Shown here: one piece after another, positions 53,127-61,881 of the stretch
How the letters are laid out: each line of letters opens with the position of its first letter
Position numbering within the stretch: position 1 is the stretch's first letter
NCBI RefSeq assembly: GCF_036320485.1
Contig: NZ_CP132911.1
Coordinates: forward strand, 3,100,001-3,164,000
Origin: Dyella sp. A6
GTDB lineage: Bacteria; Pseudomonadota; Gammaproteobacteria; Xanthomonadales; Rhodanobacteraceae
Length of the DNA stretch: 64,000 nucleotides
Direction: 5' to 3'
Made by a program: the position numbers and the translations under genes
Notes under the pieces: generated by a model
The model's input: the letters and a program-made list of their open reading frames with translations, nothing else
Databases searched by the model: none
What the model was told of the DNA's origin: nothing

Positions 53127-53766
53127 GTACCGTCTCGATGGGTTTGAGGGTGGCTTCCGGGTCCAGCTTCCTGCGCAGGCGGCCGATGAAGACCTCGAGC
53201 ACGTTGGAGTCCCGGTCGAAATCCTGCTGGTAGATGTGCTCGGTCAGATCGGCCTTGGAGACCAGCTCGCCGGCGTGCAGCATCAGGTACTCGAGTACCT
53301 TGTACTCGTAGCTGGTGAGGTCGACCGGTTTGCCCTGGACCGTCACGGTCTGCGCGGTGGTATCCAGCTTGATCGGGCCGCATGCCAGCACCGGCTTGGA
53401 CCAGCCACTGGCACGCCGCACCAATGCATTGATGCGCGCCAGCAGCTCCTCGACATGGAACGGCTTGACCAGATAGTCGTCGGCACCCTGCTTGAGGCCC
53501 TCCACCTTGTCCTGCCAGCCACCGCGCGCGGTGAGGATCAGGATCGGATAGCGCTGGCCGGCTTCGCGCAGCGCCTTGATCAGCTCCATGCCCGACATCT
53601 TGGGCAGGCCCAGATCGATGATGGCCAGGTCGAACGGCACCTCGCGCCCCATGTACAGGCCCTCTTCGCCGTCCTGCGCCGCGTCGACCGCGAAACCATC
53701 GCGTTTCAGGCGGGCGGCGAGGGTCTCGCGCAACGGCGCCTCGTCTTCTACCAGAAGGATGCGCAT
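53074..53766 (-). CDS. phoP: PhoP-type response regulator
   Basis: 230 residues. Receiver domain with LLVEDEAPLRE, phospho-acceptor D51 (LAIIDLGLPKMSGM) and K101 region (GADDYLVKPF). OmpR-type winged helix (TSYEYKVLEYLMLHAGELVS, ETVRGRGYRFAIP) at the C-terminus. It sits between the PepSY gene and phoQ in one operon, sharing the stop/start with pepSY. Confidence 0.95.
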   Translation of the reverse strand: MRILLVEDEAPLRETLAARLKRDGFAVDAAQDGEEGLYMGREVPFDLAIIDLGLPKMSGMELIKALREAGQRYPILILTARGGWQDKVEGLKQGADDYLVKPFHVEELLARINALVRRASGWSKPVLACGPIKLDTTAQTVTVQGKPVDLTSYEYKVLEYLMLHAGELVSKADLTEHIYQQDFDRDSNVLEVFIGRLRRKLDPEATLKPIETVRGRGYRFAIPRNESDDD

Positions 53767-54089
53767 CAGTGTTTCTCCTTGTTGCCCGCGGCACGGCCGA
53801 CGGGATTCTCGGTGGATGGAGCCCTTGAAGCGGGATGTCCGGCATCGGACGACAGGGTAACGACCCTCACGTGCCCATCGGGTGTAAGTACTTTGACGCG
53901 GTACTCCAGCCGGCGCCCCACATGACGCTGGTCGGCGGAAAGTATCCGCCCGCCCGTCTGCTGGTGGACCAGGATCACGGCCTGGTCCAGCGACGGGACG
54001 GAAGCTTCCTGCGCGCGCGCGCGGACCGCGGCCGTCACCAGCGACAGCACGGCCACGATGGCCAGCGCGGAGAGGGATTTCAATGCCAT
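53766..54089 (-). CDS. PepSY-domain periplasmic protein
   Basis: 107 residues with a signal peptide (cleaved after RARA). The single PepSY domain (LDQAVILVHQQTGGRILSAD, EYRVKVLTPDGHVRVVTL) is of the short type often encoded ahead of phoPQ-like systems, where it is thought to modulate the sensor or proteases. Its stop overlaps the phoP start. Confidence 0.88.
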   Translation of the reverse strand: MALKSLSALAIVAVLSLVTAAVRARAQEASVPSLDQAVILVHQQTGGRILSADQRHVGRRLEYRVKVLTPDGHVRVVTLSSDAGHPASRAPSTENPVGRAAGNKEKH

Positions 54090-54179
54090 TTCATCTCATG
54101 ACTGCTTGCGGGGGACACCCCCGCGGACGCTTCATAGTGAAAAACCCGGGCTGAATAGTGACCGGACGGCGATCGACTG

Positions 54180-55181
54180 TCACGCGGCAGCGTATCGGGC
54201 GGGGATGGCCTGCTCCAGCAACGGCCAGGCGGCCCCGGCGCGATGTGCGCCCTCGCTCAGCACCCGGCGGAAACCCCGTGCGCCAGGCTCGCCCTGGTAA
54301 AGCCCCAGCAGGTGACGCGTGATGTGTTTGAGCGCGGTGCCGCGGGCCAGTTCGGCCTCCACATAGGGCCGCAGGCGCGCCAGCACCTGCTCGCGGGTCG
54401 GCAGCGCCTGTCCATACAGCGCCTGCTCGAGCCGGGCCAGCACGAACGGATCGTGATAGGCCGCCCGCCCCAGCATCACGCCGTCCAGCTGCTGCAGGTG
54501 GTCGCGCACCTGCTCCACCGTGGTGATGCCGCCATTGATCACCACCACCAGTTGCGAAAACTCGCGCTTCAGCCGGTAGACGCGCTCGTAGTCGAGCGGC
54601 GGAATCTCGCGGTTCTCTTTCGGCGAAAGTCCCTGCAGCCAGGCCTTGCGCGCATGCACCACCAAGATTTCCACGCCGGCCTCGAGCATGGTATCGGTGA
54701 AGTGCTGCAGGTCGGCATAGTCGTCCTGGTCGTCGACGCCAATACGGCATTTCACCGTCACCGGCACCGCCACCGAGTCACGCATCGCCTTCACGCAGTC
54801 GGCCACCAGCGCCGGCTCGCGCATCAGGCAGGCGCCGAACCGGCCGGACTGCACGCGATCGGACGGGCAACCGACATTCAGGTTGATCTCGTCGTAGCCG
54901 GCCTGCGCACCCAGCCGGGCCGCCTCGGCCAGCTCGCGCGGTTCGCTGCCGCCCAGCTGCAGGGCTACCGGGTGCTCCTGCTGGCTGTGCTCGAGCAGAC
55001 GCAACTGACGCCCACGCACCAGCGCCGCGCTGGTCACCATCTCGGTATACAGCCGGGCATGCGGCGACAGCAGTCGATGGAAATAGCGGCAATGCCGGTC
55101 CGTCCAGTCCATCATCGGCGCCACGCTGAGGCGCCAGGGCTGGTCGTCCGGCCGGGTTTGAAGTGGGGTCGAGGCGTTCAT
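54180..55181 (-). CDS. dusA: tRNA-dihydrouridine(20/20a) synthase
   Basis: 333 residues from MNASTPLQTRPDD (55181); the long open frame to 56288 is antisense to the neighbour. FMN-dependent TIM barrel with LSVAPMMDWTDRH, NLNVGCPSDRVQSGRFGACL (catalytic Cys in FGACL), VVHARKAWLQGLSPKENR and GRAAYHDP. The AWLxGLSPKENR motif is specific for DusA, which reduces U20/U20a in the tRNA D-loop. Confidence 0.95.
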   Translation of the reverse strand: MNASTPLQTRPDDQPWRLSVAPMMDWTDRHCRYFHRLLSPHARLYTEMVTSAALVRGRQLRLLEHSQQEHPVALQLGGSEPRELAEAARLGAQAGYDEINLNVGCPSDRVQSGRFGACLMREPALVADCVKAMRDSVAVPVTVKCRIGVDDQDDYADLQHFTDTMLEAGVEILVVHARKAWLQGLSPKENREIPPLDYERVYRLKREFSQLVVVINGGITTVEQVRDHLQQLDGVMLGRAAYHDPFVLARLEQALYGQALPTREQVLARLRPYVEAELARGTALKHITRHLLGLYQGEPGARGFRRVLSEGAHRAGAAWPLLEQAIPARYAAA

Positions 55182-55433
55182 CAGCCTGCCATTTTCCGCG
55201 ATAAGTCCCGTCACTGCACACTTTTCGGTCCGGATGGCCACAGCGGTCGTGCGCGAACGACCCGCCGCGAGCGCCCGAACCCCGGCAAGCAGCCCGCCGA
55301 TCGCGTAAAATGGCGACCTGCTGCGTTTCCGCACGACACTCGCCAGGTAGCACGGCCCCGCCGCCTTCCCCAAGCGAGCAATGCCCGTGTTTCGTGCCGC
55401 GCCCACCCACTGCAACGACTTCGAGAGCCCACC

Positions 55434-56210
55434 ATGGTAGCCATGGCGACCGAGCACGTGATCGACGTGCACCACTGGAACGACACGCTGTTTTCCTTCC
55501 GCACCACGCGCGACCCCGGCTTCCGCTTCGACAGCGGTCAGTTCGTGATGATCGGCATGGACGTGGACGGCAAGCCGCTGATGCGCGCCTATTCCATCGC
55601 CAGCGCCAGCTGGGAAGAACACCTGGAGTTCTTCTCGATCAAGGTGCCGGACGGCCCGCTCACCTCGCGCCTGCAGCACCTCAAGCCCGGCGACCCGCTG
55701 ATCCTCACGCGCAAGCCCACCGGCACCCTGGTGCTGACCGACCTCAAGCCCGGCAAGCATCTGTACCTGCTCGGCACCGGCACTGGACTGGCACCGTTCA
55801 TGAGCATCATCCGCGATCCGGATACCTACGAACGCTTCGACAAGATCGTGCTGGCCCACGGCGTGCGTCACATCAACGACCTTGCGTATGCCCAGTACCT
55901 GGAACACGAGCTGACGCAACACGAGTATCTGGGCGAGCTGGTGCGCGAGAAGCTGATCTACTACCCGACCGTCACGCGCGAGCCGTTCCGCAACCGGGGA
56001 CGCATCACCGATGCGATCGCCGACGGCCAGATGAGCGAGACCATCGGCCTGCCGCCACTGAACCCGGATACCGACCGCGTCATGCTGTGCGGCAGTCCGG
56101 CCATGCTGGACGATCTCTGCGCACTGCTCGACGGCCGCGGCTTCCAGGCCTCGCCACGTACCCGCGAACCCGGCGACTACGTGATCGAACGCGCCTTCGT
56201 CGAAAAGTAA
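55434..56210 (+). CDS. fpr: Ferredoxin-NADP+ reductase
   Basis: 258 residues from the ATG at 55434. FAD motif RAYSIAS (R and Y stack on flavin), then TGTLVLTDLKPG, NADP motif GTGTGLAPFMSIIR, and CGSPAML. The C-terminus YVIERAFVEK matches subclass I bacterial Fpr. It transfers electrons between NADPH and ferredoxin or flavodoxin. It diverges from dusA with about 250 bp between. Confidence 0.95.
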   Translation: MVAMATEHVIDVHHWNDTLFSFRTTRDPGFRFDSGQFVMIGMDVDGKPLMRAYSIASASWEEHLEFFSIKVPDGPLTSRLQHLKPGDPLILTRKPTGTLVLTDLKPGKHLYLLGTGTGLAPFMSIIRDPDTYERFDKIVLAHGVRHINDLAYAQYLEHELTQHEYLGELVREKLIYYPTVTREPFRNRGRITDAIADGQMSETIGLPPLNPDTDRVMLCGSPAMLDDLCALLDGRGFQASPRTREPGDYVIERAFVEK

Positions 56211-56216
56211 GAACCA

Positions 56217-56302
56217 GGAGTGAGTGGAGAGGAGTGAGGAATGAGAAAGGAGCGGCAGTGTTCTGGTGCCTGCACGCTTTTCTCTCACTTCTCACTTCTC
56301 GC
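56217..56302. repeat. Purine/pyrimidine inverted repeat after fpr
   Basis: A GA-rich tract (GAGTGAGTGGAGAGGAGTGA and on) is followed about 20 bp later by its imperfect complement (CTTTTCTCTCACTTCTCACT). It can fold into a long hairpin that also separates fpr from the convergent kinase gene. Such GGAATGGG-like elements are scattered in Xanthomonadales. Confidence 0.55.
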
Positions 56303-56305
56303 CCG

Positions 56306-56956
56306 TCAGCTCCTGACGCGCCCCTTGCCCTCGTTGTCCCAGTAGCCGAATACGCGGCGGGCGATGAGCTTGTAGAGTCGCTTGCCGGTGGCGCGCCACA
56401 ACCGCGAATGCGGCGCGGGCGTATCCAGAATGGCGCGCTGGCGGGCACTGAGCGCATCCGCACAATAGGTCCGCTTGTGCTTCAGCAGGTGACGCAAGTC
56501 CTCGCGCGCCAGCAGGCGGAACAGGCGACCACGGCGCCCGCGCGTCCATGCCAGCTGGAAATCCACCACGGCGGGACGACCGTCATCGCGCACCAGCCAG
56601 TTCGGCTCCTTGGCCAGGTCGTTGTGCACGATGCCGCACCGATGCAGGCGTGCGAGCAAGCGCAGTGCATCGCGGTAATAACCTCGATCGCGCGGCTGCG
56701 CCAGCTGCATCGGCTGGCCCGCGATATAGCTGCGCAGCAGTTCCCGACCATTCCAGCCCAGCAGTGCGGGCACGCCATCGATGCCGGCCAGCCGTGTCAG
56801 CGCACGGGCTTCGCGCGCCGCTGCACGTCGGGCGAAGGCACGCGACCACCAGCGCGCCGCACCGATGTCGCGGCGGATCGCGCGCTGGCGGTCATGCTCG
56901 ACGATTTCGATGCGGCCGAGTTCGTCGGCCTTGAGCAAGGTGGGTTCGCTGGTCAT
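56306..56956 (-). CDS. RIO-like/lipopolysaccharide-kinase-type protein kinase
   Basis: 216 residues from MTSEPTLLKADELGR (56956). Kinase motifs: RLHRCGIVHNDLAKEPNWLV (catalytic loop HxDxxxxN) and PAVVDFQLAW (DFQ in place of DFG). The N-lobe glycine-rich loop is not obvious; AAAREARALTRL supplies the helix C Glu. It resembles short bacterial RIO1/WaaP-like kinases. The substrate is unknown; the gene is divergent from a DUF456 gene. Confidence 0.75.
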   Translation of the reverse strand: MTSEPTLLKADELGRIEIVEHDRQRAIRRDIGAARWWSRAFARRAAAREARALTRLAGIDGVPALLGWNGRELLRSYIAGQPMQLAQPRDRGYYRDALRLLARLHRCGIVHNDLAKEPNWLVRDDGRPAVVDFQLAWTRGRRGRLFRLLAREDLRHLLKHKRTYCADALSARQRAILDTPAPHSRLWRATGKRLYKLIARRVFGYWDNEGKGRVRS

Positions 56957-57062
56957 GCCTGTTCCGGTCACACTGGTGGGCTCACTTGCCCGCTTCATCT
57001 CGACGACCGAGTATTGTGGCCGATCCACGGCACACCCGCCGCGACAGGGAAGGCCATACCGC

Positions 57063-57548
57063 ATGCTCGACATCGCACTCTACCTGCTGGCCGCCGCACT
57101 GATCATCGGCGGGCTGATCGGCACCGTGCTTCCGGCCCTGCCCGGCCTGCCGATGATCTTCGGCGGCATCTGGCTGGCCGCGGCGGTGGACGGCTATCGC
57201 CACCTGGGCCAGTGGTGGCTGCTGGTACTCGGCGGCCTTACCGCGCTCGGCATCACCGTGGATTTCGTGGCCGCCTCGCTCGGCGCCAAACGCGTGGGCG
57301 CCAGCAAGACAGCGATCTGGGGGGCCAGCATCGGCACGATCGTGGGCATGTTCTTCGGCCTGCCCGGATTGATCCTGGGACCGTTCGTGGGCGCGCTGCT
57401 GGGCGAGTTCTCGTCCAGCGGCAGCGTGTTGCGTTCCACCCATGTCGGTATCGGCACCTGGCTCGGCCTGCTGTTCGGCGCCCTGCTCAAGCTGGTGCTT
57501 TCGCTGTTGATCCTGGCACTGGCCGCGTTCGGCTGGCTGCTGGCCTGA
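57063..57548 (+). CDS. DUF456 membrane protein
   Basis: 161 residues with four or five membrane helices, including the GxVLPALPGLPMIFGGI and GxFFGLPGLILGPFVGALLGE motifs that define DUF456. The glycine-rich helices resemble small multidrug or channel-like folds, but the function is unknown. It converges on trhA with 9 bp between. Confidence 0.9.
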   Translation: MLDIALYLLAAALIIGGLIGTVLPALPGLPMIFGGIWLAAAVDGYRHLGQWWLLVLGGLTALGITVDFVAASLGAKRVGASKTAIWGASIGTIVGMFFGLPGLILGPFVGALLGEFSSSGSVLRSTHVGIGTWLGLLFGALLKLVLSLLILALAAFGWLLA

Positions 57549-57557
57549 CCCGGTCGC

Positions 57558-58223
57558 TCAGGCGCCGTCCGGCAGCACGTAAAGGAGCACGGCCATGAAA
57601 TGCAGCACGCTGCCGGCCAGCACGAAGGCATGCCACACCGCGTGGTGATACGGCAGGCGCCGCCATAGATAGAACGGCACGCCCAAGGTGTAGGCCACGC
57701 CACCGGCGATCAGCAGCGCCATGCCACCAGTCTGCAGGTGCGCCAGCAGTGGCTTGAACGCCACCATGCCGACCCAGCCCATGGCCACGTAGAGCAGCAC
57801 CGCCAGCGCGCGACGATGACCCAGCAGACCCAGTTCCAGGGCGCTGCCCAGCAGGGCCAGGGTCCAGATGACGCCGAACAGGCTCCAGCCCCAGGGCCCC
57901 GGCAAGGCCACCAGGGTAAATGGCGTGTAGGTGCCGGCGATCAGCAGGTAGATGGCGATGTGGTCGAGCACCCGCAACCGGCGCCGGACGGGTTCGCTAC
58001 GCACCGCGTGATAGAGCGTCGATGCGGTGTAGAGCAGTACCAGCGAGCTGCCGTACACGGCACTGGCCGTCACTGCGCGGGCGTCGCCATGGATCGCGGC
58101 GAGGGCCACCAGGGTTGCCAGCCCGGCGATGCTTAGCAGGATGCCGACCCCGTGGATCAGGCTGCTGGCCAGTTCGTCACCAACGCTGTAGCGCGGCATC
58201 TGCGCCGGAAGTGCAGTGGTCAT
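57558..58223 (-). CDS. trhA: Hemolysin III family protein (TrhA)
   Basis: 221 residues, seven membrane helices. Conserved PAQR-like metal residues: SSLIHGVGILLSI (His), STLYHAVRSEP with RRLRVLDHIAIYLLIAG (His and Asp), and the C-terminal HHAVWHAFVLAGSVLHF histidines. Bacterial homologues affect membrane-lipid energy homeostasis; despite the name, haemolysis is not established. Confidence 0.93.
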   Translation of the reverse strand: MTTALPAQMPRYSVGDELASSLIHGVGILLSIAGLATLVALAAIHGDARAVTASAVYGSSLVLLYTASTLYHAVRSEPVRRRLRVLDHIAIYLLIAGTYTPFTLVALPGPWGWSLFGVIWTLALLGSALELGLLGHRRALAVLLYVAMGWVGMVAFKPLLAHLQTGGMALLIAGGVAYTLGVPFYLWRRLPYHHAVWHAFVLAGSVLHFMAVLLYVLPDGA

Positions 58224-58611
58224 GGGTGATCGGCTCCGTGGACAGCGACCGGCGCCTGCGACGCGCCTCGACCTACCTTAGCGACTTGGCCGGCGCTTGC
58301 ATACTCACGCGTATGTCGAAGCGAGGCACGCGCGTTAAGCGCGTCATCACGAAAGTTGTACACCCTTCCAAGGTTGTTGAGCGCATTTTAGGTCTAGCGG
58401 ACTGTACCTCCCCGATGTCCGCATTCCCCGACCCCGCGCCCGCGGGGTTCTTTTTTGGCCCGGCGACAGGCCGCAGCCGACCGGCGCGGGTCCGCCCGAA
58501 CTTGCGACACTAGGCTCGCAGGCATAGGCTGAAGCCGCGTCACCACGATCCCCTCTGCCTCCGGCAGCGTGCGTGCCGCCACAACTCCCCCACCGCTGTC
58601 AGGAGGTCGCC
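58224..58611 (+). other. Divergent gap with possible small RNA
   Basis: 388 bp between trhA and tonB. A terminator at 58432-58456 ends something transcribed rightward from about 58280, but no gene with a ribosome site precedes it. A short frame from the ATG at 58312 (MSKRGTRVKRVITKVV) is basic but lacks a ribosome-binding site. Confidence 0.35.
58432..58456 (+). terminator. Rho-independent terminator
   Basis: Stem CCCCGCG, 2-base loop, CGCGGGG, then TTCTTTTTT. A strong rightward terminator with no annotated gene before it. Confidence 0.85.
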
Positions 58612-59280
58612 ATGTCGTCCGCAAGCCTGGCTGTCGTTTCTCGCGCGCACCCGGATCCGGTGCGCATCGCTGCGCTCAGCGCCACACTCGCCCTCAACCT
58701 CGCCGCCTTCGTGATCGCGATGCGGCCGCAGGCCCCGGCCTTCACGCCTGCCACCATCCCGCACGACGCGCTGGTAGTGCAGTGGGCCGAACCGCCCGCG
58801 CCTGTGCCACCACCCCCGCCATTGACCGTCAAGCCGCTTCCGCCGCAACCGGCTCCGCTTCCTCGAACCCGCCCGACACCAGTCCAGCCACCGGTAGTGG
58901 CACCAACCGACCTGGACCGCATCGCCACCATCCAGCCTGCATCGGTCGCGCCACCGGCGACACCTGCGCACGATGCCCGGCCGGCGACGAACACGGTTCC
59001 GACCGAAGCCAGCCTCGCCTATCGCGCAGCGCCACTCCGCTACCCCGGCATGGCAATGCGCCAGCACATGCAGGGCACGGTATTGCTGCGCGTGCTGGTG
59101 GACGAAAACGGGCGACCGCTGCAAGTGGAGATCGCCCACAGCAGCGGCTATGTGCTGCTCGACCGTAGTGCGCGCGACCAGGTCCTCGCCGGGTGGCGTT
59201 TCAGCCCCGCGATGGTCGATGGCCATGCGGTGAAGGCATGGGCGCTGGTACCGGTCAGCTTTGCCCTTCGAACGCTCTGA
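58612..59280 (+). CDS. TonB-family energy transducer
   Basis: 222 residues from the ATG at 58612 with AGGAGGT directly upstream. An N-terminal membrane helix (LSATLALNLAAFVIAM), a proline-rich periplasmic spacer (PPAPVPPPPPLTVKPLPPQP), and the TonB C-terminal domain (LRYPGMAMRQHMQGTVLLRV, LVDENGRPLQVEIAHSSGY). It transmits proton-motive force to outer-membrane receptors. No exbB/exbD lie beside it. Confidence 0.9.
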   Translation: MSSASLAVVSRAHPDPVRIAALSATLALNLAAFVIAMRPQAPAFTPATIPHDALVVQWAEPPAPVPPPPPLTVKPLPPQPAPLPRTRPTPVQPPVVAPTDLDRIATIQPASVAPPATPAHDARPATNTVPTEASLAYRAAPLRYPGMAMRQHMQGTVLLRVLVDENGRPLQVEIAHSSGYVLLDRSARDQVLAGWRFSPAMVDGHAVKAWALVPVSFALRTL

Positions 59281-59298
59281 GGGCAGCTCCGGCAAACG

Positions 59299-59337
59299 AA
59301 AGGGCCCGGCCCGCCATCACGGCGGACCGAGCCCTTC
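59299..59337. terminator. Terminator between convergent genes
   Basis: A long imperfect stem (AAGGGCCCGGCCCGCC with GGCGGACCGAGCCCTT) around a 5-base loop. It serves tonB and the leftward small membrane gene. Confidence 0.7.
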
Positions 59338-59348
59338 CACGGCAAACG

Positions 59349-59639
59349 TCAATGCGACAACTGCGGCTTCGACGGTGTGCGCCGCGTACCGTGCACGATC
59401 GCCCACACCACCGCGGCCACGAGCAGCAGCGGCATGCAGAATGGCAGCAACGCCAGCAGCACGAAGGGCGCAACCAGCAACAGCACCAGGCCACCCGCCA
59501 GCAGTCCGACGGCGCCGGCAAGCAAGCCAAACACCCCGCCGACAACCGCGAACACCAGCTTGAACACGAAACCCACCAGCGCGAAGGTCACCCACAACGC
59601 GACCGCCGCCAGCATCAGCATTACGAACAACTCGATCAT
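59349..59639 (-). CDS. Small hydrophobic membrane protein
   Basis: 96 residues from MIELFVMLMLAAVAL (59639). Two or three membrane helices with glycine-rich turns (VGGVFGLLAGAVGLLAGGLV) and a short basic tail. It is an uncharacterised envelope protein type common in Xanthomonadales. No domain name can be given. Confidence 0.65.
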   Translation of the reverse strand: MIELFVMLMLAAVALWVTFALVGFVFKLVFAVVGGVFGLLAGAVGLLAGGLVLLLVAPFVLLALLPFCMPLLLVAAVVWAIVHGTRRTPSKPQLSH

Positions 59640-59863
59640 GTCCGTTCTCCATTGATGAGCGCGCATTCCGGCACCCGTCCAGGCGCTTCGATGCGGCAAA
59701 CCGCCCGAGGGTTTAAAGCCGAGGGCTTGAAGCTGCACAAGGAGCACGTTACGCCGCCGCGCGACACGCCGCCTGTCGCAAAAGTCATGCATGGGCGTCA
59801 CGCCTTCGCCTTACGCCGACTTAACAATGAGCATGCTCCACTGATCGCCGGATTTTGCTTGGC

Positions 59864-60454
59864 ATGGCCCGCATGCGCAGACATCGCCACCACCTGAAAG
59901 CCTTGCGCGACACCGCGCTGGCGCACACCCGCGAACCGCACCCCGACCTCGCCGTACTGGCACGCGAACTGGGCCGTGTCGTCCACCGTGACGGCCAGGC
60001 CCTGGTCGATGACATGGTCCGGCTGCACGGCTCCTCGCGCGACTTCCGCCGCCTGCTGCTCAGCCGCCGCGGACAGTTGACGCCAGTGAGCGTGCTGCTG
60101 GTGGTCTGGCCGCCGGACCATGTCACTCCGTCGCACGATCATGGCGGACTGTGGGGGCTGGAGATGAGCCTGCACGGGGCCCTTGAAATGGAATCGTGGA
60201 CGCGGTCGTCCGAGCACAGCGACTGGCAGCTGCGTGGTCGCGACTGGCTTGGTCCCGGCGATGCGATGTGGTTCGATGCCGGAACATCCACGATGCACCG
60301 CTGCCGCAACATGTCCCGTCACGAAGTGGCACTCAGCCTGCATGTCTACGGTGGTGACCTGATCGATTGCAACGCCTACGCGCCGGAGGCCCAGGGCTCG
60401 CACTGGCATGCCATGCCGCAGCACCTGCGTATCGACGGCGCCCTGCCCGTCTGA
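59864..60454 (+). CDS. Cysteine-dioxygenase-like cupin protein
   Basis: 196 residues from MARMRRHRHH (59864; a TTG at 59855 is also possible). The cupin metal site is visible: PSHDHGGLWGLEMSLHGALE gives two His, and DAGTSTMHRCRN the third; VYGGDL is the usual end strand. This is the CDO/thiol dioxygenase family (Fe(II), oxidation of cysteine or a similar thiol to the sulfinate). The gene for the FAD protein begins 23 bp later, so they are probably co-transcribed. Confidence 0.8.
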   Translation: MARMRRHRHHLKALRDTALAHTREPHPDLAVLARELGRVVHRDGQALVDDMVRLHGSSRDFRRLLLSRRGQLTPVSVLLVVWPPDHVTPSHDHGGLWGLEMSLHGALEMESWTRSSEHSDWQLRGRDWLGPGDAMWFDAGTSTMHRCRNMSRHEVALSLHVYGGDLIDCNAYAPEAQGSHWHAMPQHLRIDGALPV

Positions 60455-60477
60455 CTGCACCAACAACCGGGAGTCGC

Positions 60478-61848
60478 ATGTTTCGACGTGTCGCCATCAT
60501 CGGCGGCGGCGCCGCCGGCGCTTCGCTGCTCAGCGAACTGCTCGACCGGCAGGTCGCGCAGCCCATGCATCTGGACTGGTATGCCGGCCCGGGCAACGCC
60601 GGACGCGGTGTCGCCTACGCCACCCGCTCCAACCTGCACCTGCTGAATGTGCGTGCCGCCACGATGGGCATGTACGCGCATCGGCCCGGCGGCTTTCTTG
60701 AGTATCTGCGCCGCGACAACCCCGACATTGCCGGTACCGACTTCGTGCCGCGCCGGCTCTATGGTGACTATCTCGAGGAAGAGACCGCGCAGGCGCTGGC
60801 GCGGGCCAGAACTAACGGGCACGACGTGCATGTCGTGCCGTTCGCGGCCGAGGCGGTCGTGCCGGAACGTGACGCGGTGACGGTGCTCCACAGCGGCGTC
60901 GAAACCCGCGTCGATGCGGCCGTGCTGGCCCTCGGCACCCTGCCCGCACGCCCGCAGGCGGGCGTGAGCGCGGCCGCGCTCGACAGCGGACGCTACGTCG
61001 TCGAACCCTGGCAATGGCTGTCCGCAGACCACGACGAACCGCCGCCGCGCCAGGTCGTCCTGGTCGGACTCGGCCTCACCTCCGTGGACGTGCTGCTCGA
61101 GCTTGCGAACCGCTGGCCGGAAACGCAGTTCGTAGCGATCTCGCGCCACGGCCGGCTGCCCGAAGCCCACCAGCAGCGCATCGCCGCGCCGTTCGAGGAC
61201 GGCGACACGCTGCCGGAGGCGATGCTCGATGCCCCCGAGATCCGTACCTGGCTACCCTTGCTGCGCGAAGCCTGTAACCAGCATGGCGAATGGCGCAGCG
61301 TGATCGACGGCCTGCGCCCGTATACCGCAAGCCTGTGGCGTGCACTGTCCCAGCAGGAGCGTGCCCGCTTCCTGCGTCACGCGCGCTGGGCCTGGGAGCG
61401 CGCGCGTCATCGCATGGCACCGCAGGTCGACGCAGGCATCGCCGCGCTTGTGCAGCAGGGTCGCCTGCGCATAGCGGCGGCCCGCATGCGCTCGGCCGAA
61501 CCGGCCGCGGACGGCCGCCTGAGCGTGGAACTGGTCCACGCCGGGCAACTGATCGAGAACGTGCAGGCCGACCTGGTCATCCAGGCCACCGGTCTTGAAA
61601 CCGACGTGGGCCAGACCACGCACCCGCTGGTGCGGCAACTGGTCACCAACGGCCATATCCTGCCCGACCCGCTCGGGCTCGGCTGCCAGGCCGAGCCCGA
61701 CGGACGACTGCGCTACGATGGCGGCACATGGTCACGCCTGTTTGCCTTGGGCGGGTTGTTGCGCGGTACCTTGTGGGAATCCATCGCCATGCCGGAAATC
61801 CGGCAACAGGCGCGCCAGCTCACGGATCGACTGCTCGACGGGAAATGA
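60478..61848 (+). CDS. FAD/NAD(P)-binding protein (NAD_binding_9 family)
   Basis: 456 residues from the ATG at 60478. N-terminal dinucleotide motif VAIIGGGAAGASLLSELL, then GPGNAGRGVAYATR, HLLNVRAATMGMYA, a second nucleotide motif VVLVGLGLTSVDVLLEL, and a C-terminal ATGLETD motif. The family includes putative hydroxyacylglutathione/thiol-linked oxidoreductases, often beside CDO-like genes. The reaction is unproven. Confidence 0.85.
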   Translation: MFRRVAIIGGGAAGASLLSELLDRQVAQPMHLDWYAGPGNAGRGVAYATRSNLHLLNVRAATMGMYAHRPGGFLEYLRRDNPDIAGTDFVPRRLYGDYLEEETAQALARARTNGHDVHVVPFAAEAVVPERDAVTVLHSGVETRVDAAVLALGTLPARPQAGVSAAALDSGRYVVEPWQWLSADHDEPPPRQVVLVGLGLTSVDVLLELANRWPETQFVAISRHGRLPEAHQQRIAAPFEDGDTLPEAMLDAPEIRTWLPLLREACNQHGEWRSVIDGLRPYTASLWRALSQQERARFLRHARWAWERARHRMAPQVDAGIAALVQQGRLRIAAARMRSAEPAADGRLSVELVHAGQLIENVQADLVIQATGLETDVGQTTHPLVRQLVTNGHILPDPLGLGCQAEPDGRLRYDGGTWSRLFALGGLLRGTLWESIAMPEIRQQARQLTDRLLDGK

Positions 61849-61881
61849 CGGCATGCCAGTAGCGCACGAGGGCCCTTCACC

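Noticed and set aside
51813..53147. 444-codon plus-strand frame
   Set aside because: Antisense to phoQ.
54243..55433. Upstream extension of the fpr frame
   Set aside because: It runs antisense through dusA; Fpr homologues begin at MVAMATEHV or very close to it.
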